64,000 nucleotides of DNA from assembly GCF_016595215.1 (NCBI RefSeq), contig NZ_JAENHK010000010.1, positions 1,969,390-2,033,389 on the forward strand, given 5' to 3'. The DNA is from Chryseobacterium paridis (GTDB lineage: Bacteria > Bacteroidota > Bacteroidia > Flavobacteriales > Weeksellaceae). Below the pieces are notes generated by a model, which searched no databases, was not told the DNA's origin, and saw only the letters and a list, made by a program, of their open reading frames with translations. A program made the translations under genes and the position numbers. Of this stretch, positions 7,902 to 16,868 are shown piece by piece (position 1 is the first letter of the stretch; each line of letters begins with the position of its first letter).

Positions 7902-8876
7902 ATGGGAATTTTTGATAAGAGAGTAAGTTACAAGCCTTTTGAATACCCTGAGGTTCTTCAATTTGTAGAAGCGATTAATAAGTCGTTCTGGGTACATTCA
8001 GAAGTGGATTTTACTGCAGACATTCAGGATTTTCATTCGCAGTTAGAACCGCACGAAAAAAATGCTGTGAAAAATGCATTACTTGCTATTGCACAGATCG
8101 AGGTGTCTGTAAAGACATTCTGGGGAAACCTATATAATCATATGCCAAAACCTGAACTTAATGGTTTGGGAGCAACTTTTGCAGAATGTGAATTTCGCCA
8201 CTCAGAAGCGTATTCCCGTTTATTAGAGGTATTAGGATATAATGAGGAATTTAGTAATGTAATAGAAGTTCCGGCTGTGAAAAAGAGAATTGACTTTTTG
8301 TCAAATGTTCTTAAACATGCTAATTCTTCTACACCTAAAGAATATGTTTCTTCATTATTATTATTCAGTATTCTGATTGAGAATGTATCTCTTTTCTCAC
8401 AATTTGCAATCATCCTTTCTTTCACCAGATTTAAAGGATATATGAAAAACGTTTCTAATATTATTGCCTGGACTTCTGTGGATGAGCAAATTCATGCTAA
8501 CGCAGGAATTTATTTAATCAATAAAATTCGTGAAGAACAGCCTGAGTTATTAACTGATTCTGATATTGAAGATATCTACACATTGGTAGATCAATCTGTA
8601 GAATTAGAAGGTGAAATTTTGGACTGGATATTCGAATTAGGAGAAATAAGCGTATTCTCAAAAGAAGATTTATTAAACTTCATGAAATACCGTGTTGATG
8701 ACAGTTTAAAGAAAATCAATATGCAAACCCGTTACAACATTTCTCCGGAACAATACCGTCCTATGAAATGGTTTGAAGAAGAAGTATTTGCAAACTCTAT
8801 GGATGATTTCTTTGCTAAAAGACCTGTAGACTATACAAAACACGATAAGAGTATTACAGCGAACGATTTGTTTTAA
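7902..8876 (+). CDS. nrdB: Ribonucleotide reductase class I, beta (radical-generating) subunit
   Basis: 324-residue R2 subunit holding the dinuclear metal cofactor that starts the radical needed to reduce ribonucleotides. Metal ligands are visible: E67 (IEVSVK), E97 and H100 (ECEFRH), E160 (LIENVS), E195 and H198 (DEQIH). Y104 sits four residues after H100, at the radical-tyrosine place. The numbering E67/E97/H100/Y104/E160 is what I recall for the Flavobacterium johnsoniae subunit (class Id, dimanganese, tyrosine not the radical carrier), so this is probably also class Id; that cannot be proven from sequence alone. No ATP-cone is fused. It heads an operon with a small ABM-like ORF and nrdA. 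Confidence 0.96.
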   Translation: MGIFDKRVSYKPFEYPEVLQFVEAINKSFWVHSEVDFTADIQDFHSQLEPHEKNAVKNALLAIAQIEVSVKTFWGNLYNHMPKPELNGLGATFAECEFRHSEAYSRLLEVLGYNEEFSNVIEVPAVKKRIDFLSNVLKHANSSTPKEYVSSLLLFSILIENVSLFSQFAIILSFTRFKGYMKNVSNIIAWTSVDEQIHANAGIYLINKIREEQPELLTDSDIEDIYTLVDQSVELEGEILDWIFELGEISVFSKEDLLNFMKYRVDDSLKKINMQTRYNISPEQYRPMKWFEEEVFANSMDDFFAKRPVDYTKHDKSITANDLF

Positions 8877-8914
8877 TTAAAACAATTTCTGACAAGTAAT
8901 TGAATAATGATCTG

Positions 8915-8949
8915 TCATTCCGGAAAAAGATCCTTTTTTCTGGAAATGA
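8915..8949 (+). other. Imperfect intergenic hairpin after nrdB
   Basis: TCATTCCGGAAAAAG (8915-8929) pairs with the segment ending CTGGAAATGA (8949) with small bulges and a GATC loop. It lacks a clean T tract, so RNA stabilisation or processing between nrdB and the next ORF is more likely than termination. Confidence 0.5.
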
Positions 8950-8970
8950 TAATAAATTCCAAACACAAAG

Positions 8971-9258
8971 ATGATCAACGTAATTGTAACCTATACTGTA
9001 AAACCCGAATTTGTTTCAGAAAACAAAGCAAATATTCAAAAGTTTTTGAATGACTTCAAGCAATTGGATCAATCTACATTTGAATATAAAGTGTATGCAA
9101 AAGAGGATGGTATTACATTTTTACATTACTCTAATTACAGGAATGAGGAGGTACAACATGAAGTTTTGAATACACCGTCTTTCAAAGAATTTCAGAGACT
9201 GAGAGATGAGAGTGGACTTAACGGTTCCCACAAGGTAGAATTTTTAGAATCAATTTAA
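8971..9258 (+). CDS. Small antibiotic-biosynthesis-monooxygenase (ABM)-like dimeric alpha-beta barrel protein
   Basis: 95 residues with the alternating beta/alpha pattern of the dimeric ferredoxin-like fold: strand INVIVTYTV, helix SENKANIQKFLNDFK, strand FEYKVYA, GITFLHYSNY, helix FKEFQRLRDE. This fits the ABM/quinol monooxygenase superfamily, whose members range from heme oxygenases to proteins of unknown role. It sits between nrdB and nrdA in the same direction, flanked on both sides by hairpins, so it is almost certainly co-transcribed with the reductase. A role in cofactor or oxidant handling for the reductase is possible but untested. No catalytic residue can be assigned. Confidence 0.75.
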   Translation: MINVIVTYTVKPEFVSENKANIQKFLNDFKQLDQSTFEYKVYAKEDGITFLHYSNYRNEEVQHEVLNTPSFKEFQRLRDESGLNGSHKVEFLESI

Positions 9259-9266
9259 TAACACAA

Positions 9267-9301
9267 AATTCCTGGATATGCGACATGGATATCCGGGAAT
9301 T
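9267..9301 (+). other. Strong hairpin in the nrdA leader
   Basis: AATTCCTGGATAT (9267-9279) pairs with ATATCCGGGAATT (9289-9301), 13 positions with one G-U pair, loop of 9 bases. An in-frame ATG at 9285 lies in the loop; the ATG at 9318 follows the hairpin by 16 bases and is the likelier nrdA start. There is no T tract, so it is probably a processing, stability or translation-control element. Confidence 0.65.
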
Positions 9302-9317
9302 TGAAAATATAACAACT

Positions 9318-10976
9318 ATGGAGGAACAAAATACTAATATATGGTGGCTCAACGAGGAGTCTGAGCAAATGCTAAACAGAGGATATCTGTTAAAAGGGGA
9401 AACTGTAGACGGAGCAATCGACAGAATTACCACCGCTGCTGCCAAAAAATTATATAAACCAGAATTACAACCAGCTTTCAAGGAAATGATCACTAAAGGG
9501 TGGATCAGTTTCTCTTCTCCGGTTTGGGCAAATATGGGAACTCAAAGAGGTCTTCCTATCTCTTGTTTCAACGTTCACATTCCGGATAGTATTGAGGGTA
9601 TTACCCACAAAATGGGTGAGGTAATCATGCAGACAAAAATTGGAGGTGGAACTTCAGGATATTTCGGAGAGCTTCGTAACAGAGGTACTGCGGTAACTGA
9701 TAATGGAAAATCTTCAGGAGCTGTTTCTTTCATGAAATTGTTTGATACTGCAATGGATGTGGTTTCACAAGGAGGGGTAAGAAGAGGTGCTTTTGCTGCA
9801 TATTTAGATATCGACCACGGAGATATTGAAGAATTTTTATCAATCAAAGATATCGGAAGCCCGATCCAGAATTTGTTTACAGGAATCTGTGTTCCTGATT
9901 ACTGGATGCAGGATATGATAGATGGTGATATGGATAAGCGTAAGATCTGGGCAAGGGTTTTAGAAAGCCGTCAGCAAAAAGGTCTTCCTTATATCTTCTT
10001 TACAGACAACGTAAACAGAAATAAGCCACAAGTTTATAAGGATTTGGGATTAACTGTAAATGCAAGTAATCTTTGTTCTGAAATTATGCTTCCTTCTACA
10101 AGAGAAGAATCATTTATCTGCTGTCTGTCTTCCATGAACTTAGAATTGTATGACGAATGGAAGGATACAGATGCTGTAAAATTAGCTGTTTATTTCTTAG
10201 ATGCCGTTCTAACTGAATTTATTGATAAAACAGAAGGAAACTATTACCTGCAAGGAGCCAGAAATTTCGCTATGCGTCACAGAGCTCTTGGACTAGGTGC
10301 TTTAGGATATCATTCTTATTTACAGAAAAACATGATTCCGTTTGAAAGCTTCGAGGCTACTCAGTTTAATGCAAGAGCTTTCAGACACATCAAAGAACAG
10401 GCAGAACAAGCATCAAGAGAATTAGCGAATATCTATGGAGAACCTGAATTATTGAAAGGTTACGGATTAAGAAATACCACAGTAATGGCTATTGCTCCTA
10501 CGACTTCAAGTTCAGCCATTTTAGGACAGACTTCTCCTGGAATTGAGCCTTTTGCATCTAATTATTACAAAGCTGGTTTGGCTAAAGGAAACTTTATGCG
10601 TAAGAACAAATATTTAGCAAAACTATTAGAAGAGAAAGGATTAGATAATGAAGAAACGTGGAGAACGATCATGTTGAATCACGGTTCTGTTCAGCATTTG
10701 ACTGAGTTAACTGAAGAAGAAAAAGCAGTATTCAAAACATTCAAAGAGATCTCTCCAATGGAGATTATTTCTCAGGCTGCTCAAAGACAACAGTATATTG
10801 ATCAGGCACAATCATTAAACTTACAGATTCCATCTACTATGCCAGTAAAAGATGTTAATTACCTTTACATCGAAGCATGGAAAAAAGGAGTAAAAACTTT
10901 ATATTATCAAAGAAGCTCATCAGTATCTAAAGAAATGATGGTGAACTTTGTATCTTGTTCAAGCTGCGAAGCTTAG
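9318..10976 (+). CDS. nrdA: Ribonucleotide reductase class I, alpha (catalytic) subunit, minimal form
   Basis: Catalyses NDP to dNDP reduction. From the ATG at 9318 the product has 552 residues, far shorter than the roughly 760 of E. coli NrdA: there is no N-terminal ATP-cone. Active-site residues are present: C83 (PISCFN), N251-C253-E255 (NLCSE), C268/C269 (ICCLSS), the radical-path tyrosines LYYQR and a C-terminal redox pair C547/C550 (SCSSCEA). A minimal, cone-less alpha subunit is known for Flavobacterium class Id enzymes. An alternative ATG at 9285 would add 11 residues but lies in the loop of a 13-bp hairpin, so I prefer 9318. A strong terminator follows. Confidence 0.94.
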   Translation: MEEQNTNIWWLNEESEQMLNRGYLLKGETVDGAIDRITTAAAKKLYKPELQPAFKEMITKGWISFSSPVWANMGTQRGLPISCFNVHIPDSIEGITHKMGEVIMQTKIGGGTSGYFGELRNRGTAVTDNGKSSGAVSFMKLFDTAMDVVSQGGVRRGAFAAYLDIDHGDIEEFLSIKDIGSPIQNLFTGICVPDYWMQDMIDGDMDKRKIWARVLESRQQKGLPYIFFTDNVNRNKPQVYKDLGLTVNASNLCSEIMLPSTREESFICCLSSMNLELYDEWKDTDAVKLAVYFLDAVLTEFIDKTEGNYYLQGARNFAMRHRALGLGALGYHSYLQKNMIPFESFEATQFNARAFRHIKEQAEQASRELANIYGEPELLKGYGLRNTTVMAIAPTTSSSAILGQTSPGIEPFASNYYKAGLAKGNFMRKNKYLAKLLEEKGLDNEETWRTIMLNHGSVQHLTELTEEEKAVFKTFKEISPMEIISQAAQRQQYIDQAQSLNLQIPSTMPVKDVNYLYIEAWKKGVKTLYYQRSSSVSKEMMVNFVSCSSCEA

Positions 10977-11006
10977 ACAGCAAATAATAAACAATTTATA
11001 TATTGA

Positions 11007-11030
11007 GCACGTTTTAAACGTGCTTTTTTT
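11007..11030 (+). terminator. Terminator of the nrd operon
   Basis: GCACGT (11007-11012) pairs with ACGTGC in GCACGTTTTAAACGTGC, followed directly by seven T. It lies 30 bases after the nrdA stop. Confidence 0.88.
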
Positions 11031-11062
11031 GTTTCATTAAATCCAATACATTGTCTGATTAT

Positions 11063-11097
11063 ATAAAACAAAAAAGCCCGGAAAGAAAATCCGGACT
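11063..11097 (-). terminator. Terminator of the Oar-like receptor gene
   Basis: On the minus strand AGTCCGGA pairs with TCCGGGCT (one G-U pair) and is followed by TTTTTTG. It lies 25 bases after the receptor stop codon. Confidence 0.8.
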
Positions 11098-11122
11098 CTT
11101 GAAAGAATATATAAAGTAAAAA

Positions 11123-14100
11123 TTAAAAATTATATCGAACTCCAATCTGCGCCTGGAATCTTGATGCAAACTGATCAATTGTATATGGTAAACCAGGAGA
11201 TTTGAAGTTATAGGTTGGATCTCCTGCCCCAGGTTGTCCGGTAGCAACATTTCCAACTTTCGTTAATCCTACGCTCGCTGTTGAGTTGAAGGTGTTAGGT
11301 ACAAAATATACTTTACCCCAATCCTTATTTAAGAGGTTCGTGAAGTTAATGATGCTTAAAGAAATCTGTAACGTATTTTTAGACTTCTCACTTAATCTGA
11401 TTTCATCCATAATTCTGATATCAGCCTGAATGTTCCATGGTGTAACATCACCATTTCTTTGAGTGAATGTTCCTCTTCTACTGCTTAGATACTTATTGTT
11501 ATTAACGAAGCTTTCGTAATCAGCAACCTGTTGTTGAGCCGTTACTAAAATATTACCCGCCCCATCTTTTATTGGAACTATATACTTAGCTGCTTCTGCG
11601 GCATCTTTGAAGATATAAGCCAATCCTGCTGCTTGTCCCGTATTAGCAATTGTACTGTTGATAAAGCCCCAAGAAAAAGGATTTCCTGATTGTGCATTGA
11701 AATATACATTCGCAGATAATCTATTCGATTGTGAAACATTGAAACCATATCCCAGATTAGCTACAATTCTATTTTTGATCGCAAAGTTAGAAGTTGTTAA
11801 TTGAGGATTGTTAGGAGTCAAAGACTGGTTCATCTGCCAGTTACTTTCCATAGAATTCCTGATACCATTCGTGATATCTTTAGCATCTCCATAGGTATAT
11901 GCTGCGAAGAAGTTAAATCCAAAATTATAGGCTTTAGAGATCTGTGCAGTTACATTATATCTGTATCCCTGTTTAGTATTGGATAACATATAAGCATTGG
12001 AGAAATTACTATTGATGTTAGTCGTATAAATAGGCATTTCGTGGTTTACGTCATAGCTAAAATACGTTACATTATCAGTCTTATTAACCTGTTGGAATTT
12101 CAGGTCATAAAGTACTTTAGTGTAAATACCTTCTAATGTCAGTTTATATCCTCCAACAGTATAATCTACTCCTAATGAACTTCTCCAAACTTTAGGCATT
12201 TTAAAGTTGTTGTCAATAAGGTCTACCTGTACTTTGGAAGAGTTTTGCCAGTTAGCAAAGTTTCCGCTTACCAATGGATCTCCGTTAGCTGCCATTTGAG
12301 CTGCTGTTGGACCATTGTAATCATAACTTCCGAAACCGACTCCATCGTTATAATAAGCATAACCTAGCCATGCAAAAGGTATTCTTCCTACAAAAATACC
12401 AGAACCTCCTCTTAGTACAACCGATCTGTTTTCTGTAAGATCTAAACTAAATCCTAATCTCGGAGATATTGTTGGCTTATTAAGATATTTGTTGGTTAGT
12501 TGATTTAGAGGTGTATAACTGTACGTATTCCCCATATTTGGATCCACAGGAGAATTATTAACCTGCGAACTTAAAAGAGGTTTGTTTGGCAAATCTGTAT
12601 AATCTACTCTTACTCCTGGTGACAAACGTAATCTTCCCCAATTGATCTCATCCTGCAAGTATAATGAAAGTAGATTTACTTTATACGAAGCATATGGATT
12701 GTTGAAAAGCGTTTCTCTGTTTTCTCCATTAAATGGATAAGTTCCTCTTATCCTTGCTGGTTTTGAGTTATAGAAATCATCAAGATTCTTATAAGAGATT
12801 CTTCCGTTCAATGCATTTACAAAACCATAATCGATATTGTATAATTCATTGTGCGTTCCTAATAAGAAAGTATGATTTCCTGTCTTATATGTTAAATTAT
12901 CAGTGATCTCAAAAGTTTTCTGCTTCATATTGAAAACCGTTGCCTCTCTATCATTTCCTAATAAAATAGTTCCTCCATTATATCCTATTTCCACTTGTGG
13001 AAACATAGCATTAGAAGAAGTAGGATCTCTGTAATCATTAATAGAAGAATATCCTAATACTAAGTTATTATTCCATTTATCATTAAAGCGGCTTTTTAAT
13101 TCCAAAGTGGTGGTTGAAGCATTATTCTTTTGGATATAGTCCATGCTGGAAAATCTAAAGTTAGCACCATCTCTTTCCAAATTTGAAGCTTGCGAAAACA
13201 CAGTATTATTCTTAATGGATAAGGTATGCTTATCATTGATCTTCCAATCTAACTTATTAAAAAGTTTAGCACTTTCTGAGAAGTTGGTGTACTGATTGAA
13301 GCTTCCCACATTAAAGCCATACTTGTTACGAACAAAATCAGAAATTTGCTGAGCAACTCCAGTATTTACTAATCCGTTAGGATCATCGGCATTATAAAAA
13401 ACAGGATCTTTTCTCTTTGTATATTCAAGGTTAGTGAATAAAAACACTTTATCTTTTATAATAGGTAATCCCACTCTACCTCCATAAATAAAATCCTGGA
13501 AAGAGCTTGGCATCTTTGAATTATCACCTACCCTGTTTCTTCCGGTAATAGAAGCATTACGCCCGTAAACATAAAAAGACCCCTCTACATTATTACTACC
13601 ACTACGGGTAACTGCGTTGATACTTCCCCCTAAGAAGTTTCCTAATTTAACATCATAAGGAGCGATGTAAACCTGTACATCCTGAATAGCATCCAAACTT
13701 ATGGAGTTAGAACGGGTACTACTTCCTGGCATCCCTGATGTTCCGGTTTGACCTCCTAAAGATGGACTGAAACCAATAGCATCATTGTTAATTGATCCGT
13801 CAATCGTTACGTTATTATAACGAAAGTTCGTTCCGTTGAAAGAGTTGTTGGCACTTTGAGGAACCAACTTAGTAACATCCTGAATCCCTCTGTTGATATT
13901 AGGGAGTCCTGAAATCTGAGCCTGGCTGATGCCTGTTCCATTTTTCACCACGGTTCTCTTAGAAGTAAGTTTTACCTCATCGATTACTTTTTCTCTGTTC
14001 TTAACTTCCACTACTGGCAAATCATTACTTCCTAATGAAAGCTGTACATTGGTATTCGAATAGATAACGTTTGAACCATCAGAAATCTCTATCGTATAAG

Positions 14101-14308
14101 GTCCTCCGGGTTGTAGATTATCCAAACTGAACTGTCCCTTGTTGTTACTTTTAGTTTCAAAGGTACTGTTGGTGGGAACGTGAACTACTTTTACAGTAAC
14201 TTCAGAATTAATTCCTTTTAATCTCCCGAAAATTTTAGAGCTGGTTTCCTGCGAAAATGCTAAGCCAAATGACAAGAGAGCAAAAGCACAGATTATTTTT
14301 CTCTTCAT
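11123..14308 (-). CDS. Oar-like TonB-dependent outer membrane receptor
   Basis: 1061 residues with a signal peptide (MKRKIICAFALLSFGLAFSQ). An N-terminal carboxypeptidase-regulatory-like beta domain (about 25-110) is followed by a plug domain with NAVTRSGSNNVEGSFY, then a large beta-barrel ending in VRYNF, the aromatic outer-membrane targeting end. Size and the ISGLPNINRG-type plug start fit the Oar subfamily rather than classical SusC. No SusD partner follows, and it is a single-gene unit with its own terminator, so the ligand (peptide, metal complex or sugar) cannot be told. On the minus strand a TAATTTTG -7 box (14336-14343) lies 27 bases before the ATG, and an 8-bp palindrome (14379-14399) lies further upstream. 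Confidence 0.9.
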   Translation of the reverse strand: MKRKIICAFALLSFGLAFSQETSSKIFGRLKGINSEVTVKVVHVPTNSTFETKSNNKGQFSLDNLQPGGPYTIEISDGSNVIYSNTNVQLSLGSNDLPVVEVKNREKVIDEVKLTSKRTVVKNGTGISQAQISGLPNINRGIQDVTKLVPQSANNSFNGTNFRYNNVTIDGSINNDAIGFSPSLGGQTGTSGMPGSSTRSNSISLDAIQDVQVYIAPYDVKLGNFLGGSINAVTRSGSNNVEGSFYVYGRNASITGRNRVGDNSKMPSSFQDFIYGGRVGLPIIKDKVFLFTNLEYTKRKDPVFYNADDPNGLVNTGVAQQISDFVRNKYGFNVGSFNQYTNFSESAKLFNKLDWKINDKHTLSIKNNTVFSQASNLERDGANFRFSSMDYIQKNNASTTTLELKSRFNDKWNNNLVLGYSSINDYRDPTSSNAMFPQVEIGYNGGTILLGNDREATVFNMKQKTFEITDNLTYKTGNHTFLLGTHNELYNIDYGFVNALNGRISYKNLDDFYNSKPARIRGTYPFNGENRETLFNNPYASYKVNLLSLYLQDEINWGRLRLSPGVRVDYTDLPNKPLLSSQVNNSPVDPNMGNTYSYTPLNQLTNKYLNKPTISPRLGFSLDLTENRSVVLRGGSGIFVGRIPFAWLGYAYYNDGVGFGSYDYNGPTAAQMAANGDPLVSGNFANWQNSSKVQVDLIDNNFKMPKVWRSSLGVDYTVGGYKLTLEGIYTKVLYDLKFQQVNKTDNVTYFSYDVNHEMPIYTTNINSNFSNAYMLSNTKQGYRYNVTAQISKAYNFGFNFFAAYTYGDAKDITNGIRNSMESNWQMNQSLTPNNPQLTTSNFAIKNRIVANLGYGFNVSQSNRLSANVYFNAQSGNPFSWGFINSTIANTGQAAGLAYIFKDAAEAAKYIVPIKDGAGNILVTAQQQVADYESFVNNNKYLSSRRGTFTQRNGDVTPWNIQADIRIMDEIRLSEKSKNTLQISLSIINFTNLLNKDWGKVYFVPNTFNSTASVGLTKVGNVATGQPGAGDPTYNFKSPGLPYTIDQFASRFQAQIGVRYNF

Positions 14309-14735
14309 ATTTTTTTATACTTCTAAATTGTACGGCAAAATTAGAAGCAACAAACAGGAATTGTGGTAACATACAGTTAACATTATATAACATAATGTTT
14401 AACATTTCCTTAAAAAAAACTTAAAGACTTTTACATAATTCACTATTTCAATTTATAATAATCCATTAAATACAAATGCTTTAATAAATTAAAATCTTTT
14501 AATCATAAATGAACGCAATATGAACGGCTTTAGTTTTATTAAATTAAGTCTTCTTTCTAAAAACAGGAAGATACTTAAACGAAGCATTACGTATTAATAC
14601 GATTAAAAATATAGTACAATCACTATAGTATTATTTCTAGGTTATCAGCTCTAAAATTATAGTATTTTTGTAGCATCAGGTTTTACAATTCCCTTTATAG
14701 AATCTGGCTTAAAAATAACCCCTTAAAAACACAAT
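14309..14735. other. Divergent intergenic region between receptor and T9SS protein genes
   Basis: No ORF. Contains a TAATTTTG -7 box for the receptor (14336-14343, minus), an inverted repeat AACATTAT-5-ATAATGTT (14379-14399), and TATTTTTG (14663-14670, plus) 65 bases before the next gene, preceded after 18 bases by TTA. The middle is plain AT-rich sequence. Confidence 0.55.
14379..14399. promoter_or_regulatory. Inverted repeat upstream of the Oar-like receptor
   Basis: AACATTAT and ATAATGTT are perfect 8-base arms around ATAAC, about 36 bases upstream of the -7 element of the receptor gene. An activator or repressor site is plausible; the regulator is unknown. Confidence 0.35.
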
Positions 14736-16772
14736 ATGTACAAACTGTTATTTACTTTTTGTGTAAGCTTTTCTTGTATAGCTTACGCTCAGAATCTTAA
14801 TTTTACAGATTCGAAATTCAAAGCTTTATTGCTCGGTTCCTCTACAAGCAATAATATAGCAAAAGACCTTAACGGAAATTTTATCGCAATAGATTCGAAT
14901 GGTGATGGCCAGATACAATTATCCGAAGCACAACAGGTAAAAGTCCTGAATATTCAATCAATAGGAACTCCAACCTACAATAATCTTCCTGACTCAATTA
15001 CAGATGCAACTCTTTTCCCCAATCTGGAAGAGCTGTATGTTGTGGATTCAAAATCTGCAATAATCAGCTTTGTCAATAATAATGTTATTAAAAAAGTAGT
15101 TTACATGGGTTCTGGTGGATTTACTGATATTTCAGGGACATATAATAGCACACCAATAGACTTTTCATTTGATCATTGCTCTTCAGTACAAAACATCAAT
15201 GACTTTGTTACAGATATTAATGCGAGCCCTTACAATCCATCCCCGATTCTAAGGTATAAAAACTGTCCTCTGATCAAAGACAACATCACTTTAGACAATA
15301 AAAGAATAAAAGCCCTTTACATCGAAAATTGCAATGTGAAAACATTGACCTTCATTTCCTGTAAGTATTTAGAAAAAATAAGTATCCCAAATACAGGTGT
15401 ATTAACAAAAATAGAAGTTTTGGGAACGAACATAACGGGACTGAGCAGTGATAATCAAAACATAGAGCTTATCGCAAATGATTGTACAAATTTAGAAGAA
15501 GTTATTGCCGATACTGATCATTACAATTCATCCGGTGCCTATTTTACATCAGCTAACCTTAATGGCTGTGTTTCATTAAAAAGAATTAAAGGCCTCAATT
15601 CTCCTTCTATTAATTTTTCCAATTCAGGATTAATAAATCTGGAAGAACTGGATGCATCATTCTATAATAGATATGATTATTATACAACTTCTGGAGTTAG
15701 CTTTGGTAATGTAACCTCTTTAAACCTATCAGGCCTTCCAAAGCTAAAAGTAGTAAAGGTTTTCAATCAACCTATTATCGGAACCATGAATTTCAGTGTT
15801 GCGAATACATTAGAAAATATAGATATAACTAACTCCTGTGGATATGCAACTGTTTTGAACATAAGCAATCTTCCCAATCTTCATACTCTAAAAGCGGATA
15901 TTCCCAATAGTTTAAATTCTTCAAACATTCCTCTCAATCTGCAACAGATCAATGCACAAAACTGTACCGCCTTAGCTAACTTAAAAATAGGAGGAAATCA
16001 AAACTTGAAAAATGTGAATCTGCAAAACTGTTCAAGCATAGAAACTTTGTATTTTGGCAATTATTTACCCGGAAATATTTCATGTCCGGAACTCAATACT
16101 TTGAATATTAATCAATGTACAGGACTTAAGGAACTTGGCTTTAGCTTCACAAAAATTGCCTCTTTGGATCTCTCACAATGCCCGTTATTGGAACTGATAG
16201 AAATTAGCAACAATTCTTTATTAGCTTCGATAAATACTTCGCAAAGTACCCATCTTAAGAATGTAACACTCAATTCTAATCCACTTATTACAAGCCTAGA
16301 CTTATCTAATAGCTCCAATCTGCAAGGTTTTAGTTTTGATAATATGCCCGGATTAACCTATCTGAACATCAAAAATGGTTCCCTAGAAGAGTATTATGAA
16401 CTCTCAAGATACAATCAAAATCTGGCAGTCTGTGTAGATGCCAATCAGCTAACTGATATGCAAACAGCATATCCGGATATTAATTTCACCACAAACTGTA
16501 ACAACGTTTTAAGGACGAGGGATTCTAAGGTAAACACCATAAATAGAGATTTACATATTTTCCCTAATCCTGTAAAAGATTTCTTCCAATTAAAATTTGA
16601 CGAGCCCATTAAAAATGTAAAAATATTTGATTCTACGGGCAGGGTTTTACTGAATCAGGATTTTAATAAAACTGTACTGAAAATAGATATTTCAGATTAT
16701 GCCCAGGGAATTTATACCGTAAAAATAAAAACAAATACATCAGAAATTTCTAAAAAACTGCTGAAAGATTGA
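14736..16772 (+). CDS. Secreted leucine-rich-repeat-like protein with T9SS type A sorting domain
   Basis: 678 residues. A Sec signal (MYKLLFTFCVSFSCIAYA) is followed by a segment resembling an EF-hand or dockerin loop (DSNGDGQIQLSEA from D53), then about 500 residues of irregular repeats rich in Asn, Leu and Ser with NL..L..LDLS..P.L periodicity, a right-handed or LRR-like solenoid. The last 75 residues (from LHIFPNPVKDFF to ISKKLLKD) are the type A C-terminal sorting domain that directs export by the type IX system and surface anchoring. Many isolated Cys residues (NC, CTNLEE, QNCSS) recur in the repeats. It is monocistronic, with a terminator downstream. Probable adhesin or surface-interaction protein; no enzymatic motif. 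Confidence 0.88.
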   Translation: MYKLLFTFCVSFSCIAYAQNLNFTDSKFKALLLGSSTSNNIAKDLNGNFIAIDSNGDGQIQLSEAQQVKVLNIQSIGTPTYNNLPDSITDATLFPNLEELYVVDSKSAIISFVNNNVIKKVVYMGSGGFTDISGTYNSTPIDFSFDHCSSVQNINDFVTDINASPYNPSPILRYKNCPLIKDNITLDNKRIKALYIENCNVKTLTFISCKYLEKISIPNTGVLTKIEVLGTNITGLSSDNQNIELIANDCTNLEEVIADTDHYNSSGAYFTSANLNGCVSLKRIKGLNSPSINFSNSGLINLEELDASFYNRYDYYTTSGVSFGNVTSLNLSGLPKLKVVKVFNQPIIGTMNFSVANTLENIDITNSCGYATVLNISNLPNLHTLKADIPNSLNSSNIPLNLQQINAQNCTALANLKIGGNQNLKNVNLQNCSSIETLYFGNYLPGNISCPELNTLNINQCTGLKELGFSFTKIASLDLSQCPLLELIEISNNSLLASINTSQSTHLKNVTLNSNPLITSLDLSNSSNLQGFSFDNMPGLTYLNIKNGSLEEYYELSRYNQNLAVCVDANQLTDMQTAYPDINFTTNCNNVLRTRDSKVNTINRDLHIFPNPVKDFFQLKFDEPIKNVKIFDSTGRVLLNQDFNKTVLKIDISDYAQGIYTVKIKTNTSEISKKLLKD

Positions 16773-16802
16773 TCTTTTTGTACATCACTATAAAACAAGA
16801 AA

Positions 16803-16830
16803 ACCATAGAAATTTCTATGGTTTTTATTT
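16803..16830 (+). terminator. Terminator of the T9SS protein gene
   Basis: ACCATAGAAATTTCTATGGT is a perfect 20-base palindrome followed by TTTTATTTT. It lies about 31 bases after the stop. A TATATTTG -7 box at 16831-16838 for the next gene abuts it. Confidence 0.8.
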
Positions 16831-16868
16831 TATATTTGTTATACAGTTAATTCTTAAAAACTTCAAAT

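Noticed and set aside
9285..9317. ATG at 9285 as the start of nrdA
   Set aside because: It sits in the loop of a 13-bp hairpin, and the extra residues are not needed for the fold; the ATG at 9318 follows the hairpin.
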